Shown piece by piece: positions 27,901 to 36,798 of a DNA stretch of 64,000 nucleotides (the stretch's first letter is position 1; the number at the start of each line of letters is the position of its first letter). Both the position numbers and the translations under genes were made by a program. Under the pieces are notes generated by a model. That model did not search any database. It was not told the DNA's origin and saw only the letters and a program-made list of their open reading frames with translations. The stretch comes from Flavobacteriaceae bacterium PS02338 (GTDB taxonomy: Bacteria > Bacteroidota > Bacteroidia > Sphingobacteriales > Sphingobacteriaceae): the NCBI GenBank assembly GCA_029959615.1, contig JASCOD010000001.1, forward strand, positions 1,426,001 through 1,490,000. Reading direction: 5' to 3'.

Positions 27901-30900
27901 CTGACAATTCAAAAACTGAAAATATCAGTCCCAATGTTACCGTTGGAGCAAATAACTATGTCAAATTACAGATCTTATTGCCAAATGAGGTTGCTGCTCC
28001 AGGTACAGCTACAGGTAAAACTGGTGCAAGTCCAGATAGAAGTGCAGGAACTCAATTTAGCATTACGGTAAATGCAGTAGATGCTTATTGGAATAGAGTT
28101 GCTAGTGTAACTGATATGATCCAAATAACTTCTAGTGATGCTAATTCAGTACTACCAGCAAATAACACATTAAGTGGTAGCACTAGAAATTTCAACGTTA
28201 CGTTGAGAACGCTTGGTGCAGCAACAATAACAGCTGCTACAGGTACTCCTGCCACTCCTGGTATTACATCTGCAAGTAGCAATACTAATGTGGCTATTGG
28301 GGGATTTGCTAAGCTTCAATTGTTAATGCCAGGTGAAACGGCTGCTCCGGGTACAGCTACTGGAAAAACAGGTTCACCTTCACCTCGTGTTGCCGGTGTT
28401 CCATTTAGCATTACGGTTAATGCAGTAGATGCGGCTTGGCATGTTGTAAATACTGTTACAGACGTAGTTAATTTTACTGCAACGAGTGATCAGTATGCAG
28501 AATTACCAGTGCCTACGCCATTGGTGGCTGGAACTTTAACTAGAAGCGTGACTTATCGTATCGGAAGTGCTACCGTAAATAGAAGACTTAGAGTTTCTCA
28601 CAATACAGATAATACAAAGACGTTCTCCGAAAGTGCAAACTTTGCAGTTAACATAGGACCATTTACTAGGTTATTGGTTTTATTACCAGGTGAAAGTCAA
28701 GTTGCTGGTCATCCAAATGGTAAAACGGGCGTGGTAGCAAACCAAGGGAAATCAGTTGCATTTAATGTGATTGTTAGAGCTACCGATGCTGCTTTTAATT
28801 CAGTTGCAGGAGTGACAGATAAAATTGGAATTACTTCATCGGAGGTTGGAGCAGGATTACCTATAGATGCAGATTTGGTAGCTAGTACAAAAACTTTCTC
28901 GGTAACTCTTCATGTAGAAGGCTCTAGTAATACAATTACCGCCACAGATGTAAGCGATGGAACCAAAACAGCTTTTACCACAGTGGGTGTACCTGTACTT
29001 AGTCCTAGCTCAACTACAGATTACTTCAGAAGTGTAGTTGCTAGCGGAGATTGGAGTAATTCAACCAGTTGGCAAAGTTCTGGAGATAACTTAACATGGA
29101 AATCGTCTACACTAAATCCAACTACAGCTTCGCGAGGTATCACTGTTCGCAATGGAAATACTATAAACGTTACAGCTAACCTTACTATCGATGATGTATT
29201 GATAGAAACCGGTGGGCAGGTAACGCTTACTACTGGCACGCTAACGGTAGCAAATGGTTTGGCACCTATAGATTTTAAAGTTGAAGGTATATTACGTAGC
29301 AATAGTAGAGCTATTACTTCAACAGGTGTATTGGAAATAGCAAATGGTGGTAAATATCAACATAACTATACTACAACTTCAGGGACCTTACCGACCCTAA
29401 CTTGGACCACAGGCTCTATATGCGAAATAGTAGGCTATACCAACTTTGTTGGAGATGTGTTAGGAAGTAACCAAACGTTTTCTGATTTTGTATGGAACAC
29501 TACTGGTCAATTAGCAGCGGGAAGCCCTAGTTTATTGGCTGGCTTTACGGCAAGAAACTTTACGGTAACTTCTACAGGTTTAGGTACGTTAAGTTTGGCA
29601 TCTACCGGAGGTAATACTACCATTACTGGAAATTATACGCAGACTGCTGGTAAGGTACTTGCTAATAAAACCAGTGGTACACAAAATTTAAATTTGGCAG
29701 GTAACTTCTCTGTAAACGGAGGTACTTTTGGAAGTGGCGCTGGAGATGTTAATTATACCTTTAGCGGAACTACGCAAAGCCTTGCAAATGCAGGGACTGT
29801 TATAGAATTTAAGAATGTTGTCTTTAACGGCGGAACTAAAACAATGACTGGCGGCAGCTTTGCTGTGGCTACTAATGGTGTATTGACCTTAGGAAACAAT
29901 ACCATTTTAAATTCCGACGGACACTTGACGATACTTTCTAGCGCATCAAGCTCTGGCAGGATTGCACCTATACCTTCAGGATCAAACTTGTCTGAAATTA
30001 GAGGTAATGTGATTGTACAAAGATTTATTACTGGAGGAGCTCAAGATCCATATAGAACTTACAGAATGATTTCTTCTCCTATATATGATAATGGTAATGC
30101 AGGTAATAGAACGTATAGCTATAGCCAGTTTATAGATGATATGATCATTACCGGTAGTGGTGGTACTACGAATGGTTTTGATGCTAGTCCTTTAAATAAC
30201 GCTAGTGCATGGGTTTATAGTGGTTCTTTTCAAGATGTTACTAATATCAATACTTCTCTTAGCGTAGGTAAAAGTGCCTATATCTATTACCGTGGAAATA
30301 AGTTGAACCCTAGTACTAAATTAAATTCGCCTTATGCAGATCCAGAAAGTATTGTGATGGATTTTGAAGGCGTACTTAACCAGCAAAATGTAGCGGTTAC
30401 TTTAAATGCTGGAGGTAATTTGGTGGGTAATCCATATGCGTCTAGTATCGATTGGAATTCTGCAGGTATTACCAAGTCTAACCTGTTTAATAACGTGATC
30501 AGAATCTGGAATCCAACTAAGAGAAGTTATGCTACTTATAACGGTAGTGTGGGAGTTCCAGAGGGAGTCGCCAGCAATATTATTCCAGCTGGTCAAGGTT
30601 TCTTCGTACAGGCGGCCACAGGTGGTGGAACTTTAACTTTCTCGGAAAGTGCAAAAGTAAGTGCACAAGCTGCGCCGTTGTTAATGTCAACTCCTGTTAA
30701 AGGTGGGTTGGAACTTCAGAAGTTAGCAGTAAACGATAACAGTAATTTTGTTACTCAGGCTGCACCTGCTACCGAGTTAAGGGTTACACTATCTCCTAAC
30801 GTTGCTAATGGTTATAGCGAAGAAACAGCGGTAGTATTTCAAGCAGGTAGATCAGCTAATTATATTGCAAGCGAAGATGCTACTTATGTTCATAACTATT

Positions 30901-31781
30901 CCGCTACGGATGGCGGTCAGAAGGTCTTCCTTTCAAGTCTTTCGAGTGAGGAAAGAGATTTGGTAATTAACTATATGCCTGAAGTTGCTTCTGGTTCTGC
31001 TGTGAAGTTACATGTCAACAGTTATAATGCCGGAGGAGATTATCAATTGAAGGTAAGCTATAAAGATGTTCCGGCTGGTTACACATTGAAGTTAAGAGAT
31101 AATTTCTTAAGCACCGTAACAACGGTAGAAAATGGCGATACCTATTCGTTTAACGTAGATAAAACAAAGGCTAATAGTTTTGGTGGCAATAGGTTCAGTT
31201 TATCTTTCGAAGGCTCTACGCTCCCGGTAAAGTATGAATCATTTACAGCTGCAAAAACTAATCAAGGGGTATTGGTAAAATGGAGTACAGCTACAGAGAT
31301 TAATAACAATAGGTTTGAAGTAGAAAGAGCTGGAGACGATAAGGTATATGAGAAATTACACACCGAATTGCCAAAGGGCAACGGATCTTCTTATTCTTAT
31401 GTAGATAGAAACCCATTGATAGGGAATAACTACTACAGAATAATACAATTTGATAACGACAACGTTCAAACTAAGACGGACCCTAAAGTGGTAAATTACA
31501 CGGGAGATATCAATGCTGCTGCAGATGTGGTGAGTGTATTCCCTAATCCGGTAATTTCTAACTTTACAGTTAAGTATAATGGTACTTTAAAAGCTAGCCA
31601 GCAAACATTAAAAGTGGTAAGCACAACTGGACAAGTATTGTTGACTAAAAACGTTTCAAAAAATCAATTGTTATCAGGACATGAACTTGATATTTCAGGT
31701 TATGCTTCGGGTCTTTATGTAGTTGAGATTTATGAAAATGGTGCTCAACGCATTGGACAAATGAAGGTGGTAAAACAATAA
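24990..31781 (+). CDS. Very large T9SS-secreted protein with about 115-residue tandem repeats
   Basis: About 2263 residues from the ATG at 24990; an upstream TTG at 24966 would add eight residues but gives a worse signal peptide. The signal ends near ALAQ. Residues about 175-1340 are around ten tandem units of about 115 residues with recurring cores KLQILLPGETAAPGT, GKTGTP, FTVTVNAVDAAWN and VTGGTRTITA, each probably an Ig-like sandwich. Residues 1670 onward hold the module shared with the two genes upstream (RTYRMISSPIYDN, YSQFIDDMIITGSGG, NNASAWVY). The T9SS domain closes the protein (VSVFPNPVISNFTVKY to KVVKQ). Expected to be a long surface fibre or adhesin. Neighbouring repeats are near-identical in DNA, so length variation is likely. 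Confidence 0.86.
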   Translation: MNLFTKVKFLLSLLVFASISSALAQVNIIQPTGGLNISNDLSSVSPLTPGYTPIGSIVIAEKDLGDFTAGASRTLIFTRPTGWQFAASTVTAVGNGNQISNVSATNNTTTITVTYTVTGSTDGGNSITISGIQAQSTTNTLGTAAYIYRSGGTGTINGLAPGSAAVGAKVAPLSKIAGNAVKLLALLPNQSVSAGSASGKAGTPAIPAVGVPFNVRVYATDYAWNITTSTNEIAISTDDSYAVPPANGFLDNENGAVFSIELRTPILSPAAASRTITATSVNGSSITANTTTATRVNKGAFAKMLAVFPGETFEPSSVTGKSGTALAPEAGSNYGVTVYSVDKWWNSVSSTNSIAVTATGVTNHTTPAVQGLTAGVRTYNLVFRNIGETPTITATNSSDGTKTLYSQTVPSVVRGTFAKLQILLPGETAAPGTAIGKTGSPNAQVAGTPFTVTVNAVDGAWNIVSDVADEVELTTSDVNAVMPSKLAMTSGVATFTTVALVTGGARTITATNFTDNSKTLNTSPNVTVGANSYNRLVVTLPGETLAAGTATGKTGTPNAVDVGTQVTASVYSVDAYFNRTAGNVNPISITSSDANAVLPVNNTLNAGTRTFNVRLMTGGVTSTITASTGGITSGSTSIAVNGGTFTKLQILLPGETAAPGTLSGKTGTPTARVAGIPFTVTVNAVDAAWNIMPGITDEVELISTDANAVMPARATMANGVATFATVTLVTGGTRTITARDYTDNSKTLNTSPNVTVGANSYNRLVVTLPGEILAAGTATGKTGTPTAVDVGTVVIASVYSVDAYFNRTAANTSQISITSSDASAVLPANNTLAAGTRNFNVRLMTGGVTSTITASTGGGITSGSTSIAVNGGTFTKLQILLPGETAAPGTLSGKTGAPTPRVAGTPFTVTVNAVDAAWNIMPGITDEIELISTDANAVMPARLAMVNGVASFNTVALVTGGTRTITARNYTDNSKTENISPNVTVGANNYVKLQILLPNEVAAPGTATGKTGASPDRSAGTQFSITVNAVDAYWNRVASVTDMIQITSSDANSVLPANNTLSGSTRNFNVTLRTLGAATITAATGTPATPGITSASSNTNVAIGGFAKLQLLMPGETAAPGTATGKTGSPSPRVAGVPFSITVNAVDAAWHVVNTVTDVVNFTATSDQYAELPVPTPLVAGTLTRSVTYRIGSATVNRRLRVSHNTDNTKTFSESANFAVNIGPFTRLLVLLPGESQVAGHPNGKTGVVANQGKSVAFNVIVRATDAAFNSVAGVTDKIGITSSEVGAGLPIDADLVASTKTFSVTLHVEGSSNTITATDVSDGTKTAFTTVGVPVLSPSSTTDYFRSVVASGDWSNSTSWQSSGDNLTWKSSTLNPTTASRGITVRNGNTINVTANLTIDDVLIETGGQVTLTTGTLTVANGLAPIDFKVEGILRSNSRAITSTGVLEIANGGKYQHNYTTTSGTLPTLTWTTGSICEIVGYTNFVGDVLGSNQTFSDFVWNTTGQLAAGSPSLLAGFTARNFTVTSTGLGTLSLASTGGNTTITGNYTQTAGKVLANKTSGTQNLNLAGNFSVNGGTFGSGAGDVNYTFSGTTQSLANAGTVIEFKNVVFNGGTKTMTGGSFAVATNGVLTLGNNTILNSDGHLTILSSASSSGRIAPIPSGSNLSEIRGNVIVQRFITGGAQDPYRTYRMISSPIYDNGNAGNRTYSYSQFIDDMIITGSGGTTNGFDASPLNNASAWVYSGSFQDVTNINTSLSVGKSAYIYYRGNKLNPSTKLNSPYADPESIVMDFEGVLNQQNVAVTLNAGGNLVGNPYASSIDWNSAGITKSNLFNNVIRIWNPTKRSYATYNGSVGVPEGVASNIIPAGQGFFVQAATGGGTLTFSESAKVSAQAAPLLMSTPVKGGLELQKLAVNDNSNFVTQAAPATELRVTLSPNVANGYSEETAVVFQAGRSANYIASEDATYVHNYSATDGGQKVFLSSLSSEERDLVINYMPEVASGSAVKLHVNSYNAGGDYQLKVSYKDVPAGYTLKLRDNFLSTVTTVENGDTYSFNVDKTKANSFGGNRFSLSFEGSTLPVKYESFTAAKTNQGVLVKWSTATEINNNRFEVERAGDDKVYEKLHTELPKGNGSSYSYVDRNPLIGNNYYRIIQFDNDNVQTKTDPKVVNYTGDINAAADVVSVFPNPVISNFTVKYNGTLKASQQTLKVVSTTGQVLLTKNVSKNQLLSGHELDISGYASGLYVVEIYENGAQRIGQMKVVKQ
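26532..28600. repeat. Higher-order tandem repeat of about 685 bp inside the giant T9SS gene
   Basis: The segment starting TGACAATTCAAAAACT recurs at about 26531, 27215 and 27902, giving periods of 684 and 687 bp, i.e. two 115-residue protein units per period. The copies share long near-identical runs; the first two differ by only a few bases over the next 90 bp. The reading frame is kept in all of them. This points to recent duplication by unequal recombination. The right-hand limit is approximate. Confidence 0.75.
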
Positions 31782-31798
31782 CATAATCGAACTATATT

Positions 31799-31830
31799 AA
31801 AAAAGTCCCGGCCGCTGGTCGGGACTTTTT
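31799..31830 (+). terminator. Intrinsic terminator after the giant T9SS gene
   Basis: GTCCCGGCC pairs with GGTCGGGAC (31805-31825), with an A run before and a T run after. It lies 18 bp after the stop. It could also act on the opposite strand, but the minisatellite separates it from the convergent subtilase gene. Confidence 0.85.
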
Positions 31831-31887
31831 TAGTATGTGCTGTGAGCTGTTCTAAATTGATTAATGTGAGTTCGATAATTAATTATT

Positions 31888-32097
31888 GCAAGGAAAATCG
31901 CTTTATAGAAGGATGATCATCGGAACTTTGATAAGGTATCACTTCTCCGATAAAAAAAACTTGCCTCTCTGACAAGGAACATTGCTTATAAAAGAGGAAG
32001 AATTGAAGCCTTTGACAAGAATCATCAAACTTTTGATGAGCAACGTTGCTTTTCTGACAACGAAACTTCCTTCTCTAGCAAGATACATGGCTAAAGA
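31888..32097. repeat. Degenerate 18-24-bp tandem repeat array (minisatellite)
   Basis: Ten consecutive imperfect units start near 31889, 31912, 31930, 31949, 31971, 31994, 32014, 32035, 32056 and 32077. Each begins with a purine-rich half like GACAAGGAA or GATGAGCAA and ends with a pyrimidine-rich half like TTGCTTCTCT. Two well-preserved units are GACAACGAAACTTCC (32056) and GATGAGCAACGTTGC (32035). It fills the gap between two convergent T9SS genes. There is no credible coding frame and no fixed-repeat/variable-spacer pattern. Confidence 0.65.
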
Positions 32098-32120
32098 AGA
32101 AAGTATCATTGAATTTAGGT

Positions 32121-35100
32121 TTATATTACCGCAATTTTTCTCGAATAAACTTTATCTCCAGATTTGATATTTAGGATATACGTACCTGGAGCTAGTCTAG
32201 AAATATCAATATTTTGAATAACCGTTCCAGACAGCGTGCCTTTATTCAATTCCAAAACTTTTTGACCTACTACATTTACGATACCTATAGTTACCGTTTT
32301 AGCTTCGGGTATTTCAAAAGCCACCGTTAAATCTTTAGATGCTGGCAAAGGATATACATTTAGCTTAATTTCGTTGTCTTCTTTGCTTGTAGGAATAAAT
32401 ATGAACTCATTAGAGATCGAAGTGCAACTAGAAGAGATATTAGTCCAAACTTGGTATTTCCCAGCTGCTATAGGCTGGAAGTTTGGAGATGTAGCTCCTT
32501 CAATTTTATTTCCATTTAAATACCATTGATTACCACTAGCAATACTCGAGATCAATTCATTGCCATTTTTTGTAATGGTCACATTCGATAGTGGAACTTC
32601 GACTCTACGATCCGCCAAACATCCTAGGGCTTTTACTTTAATATCATAAAAATAGTAATAGTAAGAGCCAGGAGAGCTGGCGTTATTGCCTATAATATTA
32701 AAGACATCTAATTGGGAGCTTATGGGGTAAATGGAGCGTGGTACGCTGTTATTTCTAAAGATGGTAGCTTCATCTTCATAAGCGGTGTAAATGGTATAAT
32801 TACCTGCTGTAGGAAATTTAAGGTTTAAGGTATAAACTTGTCCTTGATCGGTCAAATCATCGGCTGCAGCACCAGCTACTGGAGTACTTCTTGTGGCCGT
32901 TACTTTTATGGTAGAACTTGATACTTCAATACCAGAGCTATTTTCTACATAGAATCTGATAGTTCCAGAATTTCCAATGTATAAGCGGGCACTTTCTAAA
33001 ATTGCAGGGGCAAATGTGCGTACATTTACGCCTCCACTAGTTTGTAGGTAGCCTCCACTGCCTAATCTTGTTTCATATTTGTTTTTAGGGCCAAACGTGC
33101 TGGTATATTCATTTAATCCGGCATAAAAACTTTTGTTAGTTGGATCTGTTGCAGCACCAATGCTATTGCCGTAGGCAAAAGGTGTGGTTTCGGCGGCATC
33201 TTTATACCAATAAACAATTCCATCGCCACTGGCAGATAATTGATATTGCTTATTGTTGTCACAATAAAATGCAGAGGAGCTAGCAACTGAAGGAGGGAGA
33301 CTTACCTGTTCGGTTTTGCTTTTTTCATTGTTAGAAGAGATTGGATCTACGCTTAATGAAGTTTTGGCGGTTAAGGTGTAGGTTTTACCTTCCGTAGCGG
33401 CATAAGTTCCTGGCAATAAAAACTCTCTTTCTTGCGAAGGTTTAATTTCATTGGTATACGTTCCGCTAAGCGTAGCTATTGTATTGTTACCCTCTTTTAC
33501 CAATACAGTAACCGGAATATTTGAAATGCTTTGAGTTCCGAAATTTCGAATAACCACGCTAACTGTTTGTAAAGGATTAGCACAACTGGTTAATGGATCT
33601 TTAATGGATACAATCCCAACATCCGTAGTCGAATTAAGAAATTTAACTCTATAATCTTGGGTTTCGCCTTTAGCATATGATCCACAAGCTTGTATCGTAC
33701 TAGGATCGTTTGTTTCGGCAAGCACCACTCTCAATATCGAAAAATTACTGATGTTTACATCCGCAGGTACACTGATATTCGAAGTTGCTATGCCTGTGCT
33801 GTTAATTACATTGCTAGTGGCTACAAGTTCATTAGCGTCATTGAAATCACCATCGCTATTCCAATCTATATATACTTTGGCCACTTTGTTGAAGTTCGCA
33901 CCACAGGTTCCTAATGAAATAGATAAAGGGTAGGTTTTAGCCTTTTCCAATTCGATAGTTTGGTTGGTAAAATCATTATATGATGTACAACCTGTGTTTG
34001 CGGTATAATTGATATTTGCAAATTGCACGGCTGTGATTTTAGAATCACTTGCTGACGAAGGAGCAGAGCTACAATAGGCATTTCCCCCTATACCAGTAAC
34101 AATTACCGAGTATGCTTGAGAACCTCTTTGTAAAGTTCCTTTATGAGAAATGGTAAAAGTATAAGTTTTGCCTGGAACAGCATCTGCGATATAGATTTGC
34201 TCCACGTTATCTCTAAAGTTATCTCCCTTTGTAGCGGCAGCCGATGGATTTGCGGGATTTAATATCCAAGGTAAATAAGTGGCACTTCCATTAGTTGCTC
34301 TTAGATCTAAATCGTTAACGAGCCTTAATGCAGGATTATTTAAAGCATTTGCCACTGGGATAACGTCTATTTCAGGGTCTGTCCAGCTAATAGTGGCAAT
34401 AAGTGGCCCATCACCCGATGCAACAACATTAAAGGTTTCCGTTCCGCCTTGCGTTAAGGCTTTTTCACTGATTAGACTTTTTGTGCCATTGTTGAGAATT
34501 GCTTTTGCGGCATTTTCAGTATTCATAAGCCCCCAGCCAAAGATATAGTCTGGGCCCGGATTTGCTCCTGCCTCGCTTGCCGTTCCTATGGTTAGTGCTT
34601 TTAGGGTTGATGCTCTCATGAAACTACTGTTTTTCTGATTGTAAAGCTCTTGTAGCAAGACTAAAGAGCCAGTTACGCTAGGTGCAGACATAGACGTGCC
34701 AGAATAGGTGGTGTAAGATTCTGTACCTGCATTGCTTGTCGAAGTCACATCTACGCCATCGGCTGCAATATCTGGTTTTATCCTTCCGTCATCGGTGGGA
34801 CCCCATGCACTAAAAGATGAAATCGTAATATCACTAGAGGTTACCGTACCATAAGGAAGCGGGTTTACTGCGGCAACGGTCATCACGTTCTTGGCTACCG
34901 AGTAAGTTCCTAGAATATCATACCCATCGTTACTGTAAATGCCTTCTGGTCTTGCGCCTGCGTTAACCAAACTACCAGTAGCATTGAAACGGTAATAGGT
35001 TTGTCCTACTGCAGGACCATTGCTGCTTCGGTAATTACCAGCAGATTTTACAGGTAGGTAATATGGAGCGTTGTAACAGATTCTATCCCATTCTTTGGCG

Positions 35101-35849
35101 TCACTGTCATAGTAGCCAAATTTGTAATCTTCATTAGCTCCTGCTTGCCCTCTAAATTCCCATCGATTAGGTATGGCGCTGGTATTTTCATACCATCCAG
35201 CTATAGTGCCATAAGAGTGATTAGAAAGTAGGAGAGAGGCTGCATAATTAGACATTTCTGCATTATCGTTATTAAAATCAAACGACAATAATTTTGGGAG
35301 TCCATAGGCCATTCCTCTGGCATTTTGATATTTTCCGGCGGCCATGATTGTCCCAGCAACGTGAGTGGCATGTGTAGAAGTTGCTGTTACGCCATCCTTT
35401 ATTTCTACTCTATTGGTTTGAAATTCTGTATGCGTTGTTAAAACGGCGCCGCCATCCCAAATAGCAACTTTGTCAGCAGGAATTGTGCTTCCACTAAGGT
35501 TGAGCCCCAGTGAGCCACCGGTATACAATTTGTTAGTGTTAATTGTAGCTGCCGAAATCGCATTGTTTTCTGTGATTTTGTACAATGGCATTCCGAAATC
35601 ATCAACCCCGTGGAGGGTAAATACTTTTCCTTCTTTGGTGATTCCAAATGTTTCCCAGCCTTTTTCAATAGCCATAGAAAATGCTCTAGTACGCTTATTA
35701 TTTTCTATGCTATTAAGTTCTAAGGCGTTTTGCTTTAGAAAAACCACATTGGTTTGGTTTTGTTTATTAGCTTGAGCGAAAAGCTGAGTTGTAGAGAAAA
35801 AAAATAAAATGAATATGGAGAGCGCCGATAAGTACTTAAAACTTCGCAT
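32121..35849 (-). CDS. T9SS-secreted S8 family serine peptidase (subtilase)
   Basis: A 1242-residue secreted protease. The signal peptide ends near LFAQ (residue 26). The subtilisin triad is complete: Asp132 in AIWDGG, His160 in THATHVAGT and Ser386 in YSGTSMSAP, with oxyanion Asn272 in SAGN. After the catalytic domain come a P/proprotein-like beta domain (DLDLRATNGS, TYTFTISHKGTL), a GEVED domain (YIDWNSDGDFNDANELV, GETQDYRVKF), a CARDB-like adhesion segment (SVVIRNFGTQSISNIPV), an unassigned beta domain, and a T9SS type A sorting domain (LNVYPLPASKDLTVAF to RKIAVI). The long stretch before Asp132 is the likely propeptide. It is expected to digest proteins outside the cell. It is divergently transcribed from a lipoprotein gene 52 bp away. 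Confidence 0.93.
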   Translation of the reverse strand: MRSFKYLSALSIFILFFFSTTQLFAQANKQNQTNVVFLKQNALELNSIENNKRTRAFSMAIEKGWETFGITKEGKVFTLHGVDDFGMPLYKITENNAISAATINTNKLYTGGSLGLNLSGSTIPADKVAIWDGGAVLTTHTEFQTNRVEIKDGVTATSTHATHVAGTIMAAGKYQNARGMAYGLPKLLSFDFNNDNAEMSNYAASLLLSNHSYGTIAGWYENTSAIPNRWEFRGQAGANEDYKFGYYDSDAKEWDRICYNAPYYLPVKSAGNYRSSNGPAVGQTYYRFNATGSLVNAGARPEGIYSNDGYDILGTYSVAKNVMTVAAVNPLPYGTVTSSDITISSFSAWGPTDDGRIKPDIAADGVDVTSTSNAGTESYTTYSGTSMSAPSVTGSLVLLQELYNQKNSSFMRASTLKALTIGTASEAGANPGPDYIFGWGLMNTENAAKAILNNGTKSLISEKALTQGGTETFNVVASGDGPLIATISWTDPEIDVIPVANALNNPALRLVNDLDLRATNGSATYLPWILNPANPSAAATKGDNFRDNVEQIYIADAVPGKTYTFTISHKGTLQRGSQAYSVIVTGIGGNAYCSSAPSSASDSKITAVQFANINYTANTGCTSYNDFTNQTIELEKAKTYPLSISLGTCGANFNKVAKVYIDWNSDGDFNDANELVATSNVINSTGIATSNISVPADVNISNFSILRVVLAETNDPSTIQACGSYAKGETQDYRVKFLNSTTDVGIVSIKDPLTSCANPLQTVSVVIRNFGTQSISNIPVTVLVKEGNNTIATLSGTYTNEIKPSQEREFLLPGTYAATEGKTYTLTAKTSLSVDPISSNNEKSKTEQVSLPPSVASSSAFYCDNNKQYQLSASGDGIVYWYKDAAETTPFAYGNSIGAATDPTNKSFYAGLNEYTSTFGPKNKYETRLGSGGYLQTSGGVNVRTFAPAILESARLYIGNSGTIRFYVENSSGIEVSSSTIKVTATRSTPVAGAAADDLTDQGQVYTLNLKFPTAGNYTIYTAYEDEATIFRNNSVPRSIYPISSQLDVFNIIGNNASSPGSYYYYFYDIKVKALGCLADRRVEVPLSNVTITKNGNELISSIASGNQWYLNGNKIEGATSPNFQPIAAGKYQVWTNISSSCTSISNEFIFIPTSKEDNEIKLNVYPLPASKDLTVAFEIPEAKTVTIGIVNVVGQKVLELNKGTLSGTVIQNIDISRLAPGTYILNIKSGDKVYSRKIAVI

Positions 35850-35901
35850 TTAATAAATCTAAATAAATGATTAAATTGAGGACAATTTTACGGATAATTA
35901 C

Positions 35902-36366
35902 ATGACTTACATTAAAAAGATATCAATTTTATGTTTGATGGTTTCATTTATGAGTTGCTCGTTACAAAAAGAAGGTGAACCGAAAATAAAACAGGGAGTT
36001 TATGGTAAGATAACTTGGTTACAGGGCAATCTAATGCCTTCTCCAGATGAGCCAAGATCAATGGAGGGCAAACCAATAGAAAGACAGCTAAATATCTACG
36101 AGGTGGTAACTTTTAATGAAGTACAAGGGCAAGCTCCTTTGTTTAAAGGAGTAAATGCAAAACTGGTAAAAACTGTTAAGTCAAATTCTCAGGGCTTTTA
36201 TGAATGTGAATTACCACCGGGTAACTATTCAATATTTGTGTTAGAGAACGATGGGGAATTTTTTGCGAATAATTTTGACGGGAAGGGACAAATTAATTCA
36301 ATAGAGATAAAACGGGGAAATAAGGCGGCATTAAACATTCAAATTAACTATAAAGCCGTGTATTAA
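35902..36366 (+). CDS. Small lipoprotein with a carboxypeptidase-regulatory-like fold
   Basis: A 154-residue protein not assigned to a named family. The signal ends in VSFMSCSLQ, a lipobox with Cys near residue 19. The mature part has VYGKITWLQGNLMP at the start and NSQGFYECELPPGNYSIFV near residue 110, which is the pattern of carboxypeptidase-D regulatory-like (prealbumin-type) beta-sandwiches. It probably sits on the outer membrane. It shares a 52-bp divergent promoter region with the subtilase gene and is followed by an AT-rich hairpin. Confidence 0.7.
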   Translation: MTYIKKISILCLMVSFMSCSLQKEGEPKIKQGVYGKITWLQGNLMPSPDEPRSMEGKPIERQLNIYEVVTFNEVQGQAPLFKGVNAKLVKTVKSNSQGFYECELPPGNYSIFVLENDGEFFANNFDGKGQINSIEIKRGNKAALNIQINYKAVY

Positions 36367-36416
36367 ATTCTACAGTTTTGGTTCATAATATTCTGATTTT
36401 TAGCATGATGAATCAA

Positions 36417-36453
36417 TTATTTATTTTGAAAAATTCTTTTTTAAAATAAATAA
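36417..36453. other. AT-rich inverted repeat
   Basis: TTATTTATTTT (36417-36427) pairs perfectly with AAAATAAATAA (36443-36453), 11 bp with a 15-nt loop. It lies between the lipoprotein stop and the CTERM-like small protein. It could be a weak terminator for the lipoprotein or part of the next gene's promoter region. Confidence 0.5.
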
Positions 36454-36462
36454 CACCTATTA

Positions 36463-36792
36463 TTGCAGTATAAAATAATTGATGCTTTGAAGTCCGCTTT
36501 TGCGACAAAAAGAGAATTTAATCTAACTACTGTGAGAAGCGATATAATAAAGACGGTTTGTAAAACGGCCTTTTTAGGATTTTTAGTGATTTTATGTAGC
36601 GTGTCTAGTGTACTTGCTGCTCCGTGTGACCCATTTAAAGAGCCTGAAGAACAAGTAGGTTGTGGAGACTTTAACCCAGATGATGTGCCTTTAGACGGAG
36701 GCGCTAGTTTATTAGTAGCTGCTGGTGTAGCTTACGGACTGAAAAGAGCCTACCAAAAACGTAAACAAAATAAAGAAGCAGATTCACTTTAG
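36463..36792 (+). CDS. Small CTERM-like sorted protein
   Basis: At most 109 residues. No ATG opens this frame: starts are TTG at 36463 or 36487, or GTG at 36532. The GTG start gives the cleanest signal peptide (RSDIIKTVCKTAFLGFLVILC, cleaved near VLAA). The mature part is tiny and acidic with two Cys (APCDPFKEPEEQVGCGDF). It ends in PLDGGASLLVAAGVAYGLKR and a basic tail (KKRKQN-like), i.e. a short motif, a hydrophobic helix and a basic cluster. That tripartite tail matches the Bacteroidota PID-CTERM-type sorting signal (recall, not checked). No exosortase-like gene is in the window. Function unknown. Confidence 0.68.
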   Translation: MQYKIIDALKSAFATKREFNLTTVRSDIIKTVCKTAFLGFLVILCSVSSVLAAPCDPFKEPEEQVGCGDFNPDDVPLDGGASLLVAAGVAYGLKRAYQKRKQNKEADSL

Positions 36793-36798
36793 ATCTAC

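Noticed and set aside
26318..28282. Long antisense frames under the giant repeat protein
   Set aside because: They are low-complexity mirror translations of the coding repeats, repeated at the same period as the sense repeats.
31888..32097. CRISPR-like look of the 21-bp array
   Set aside because: There is no constant repeat separated by variable spacers; every unit is itself degenerate and contiguous, and no cas genes are nearby.
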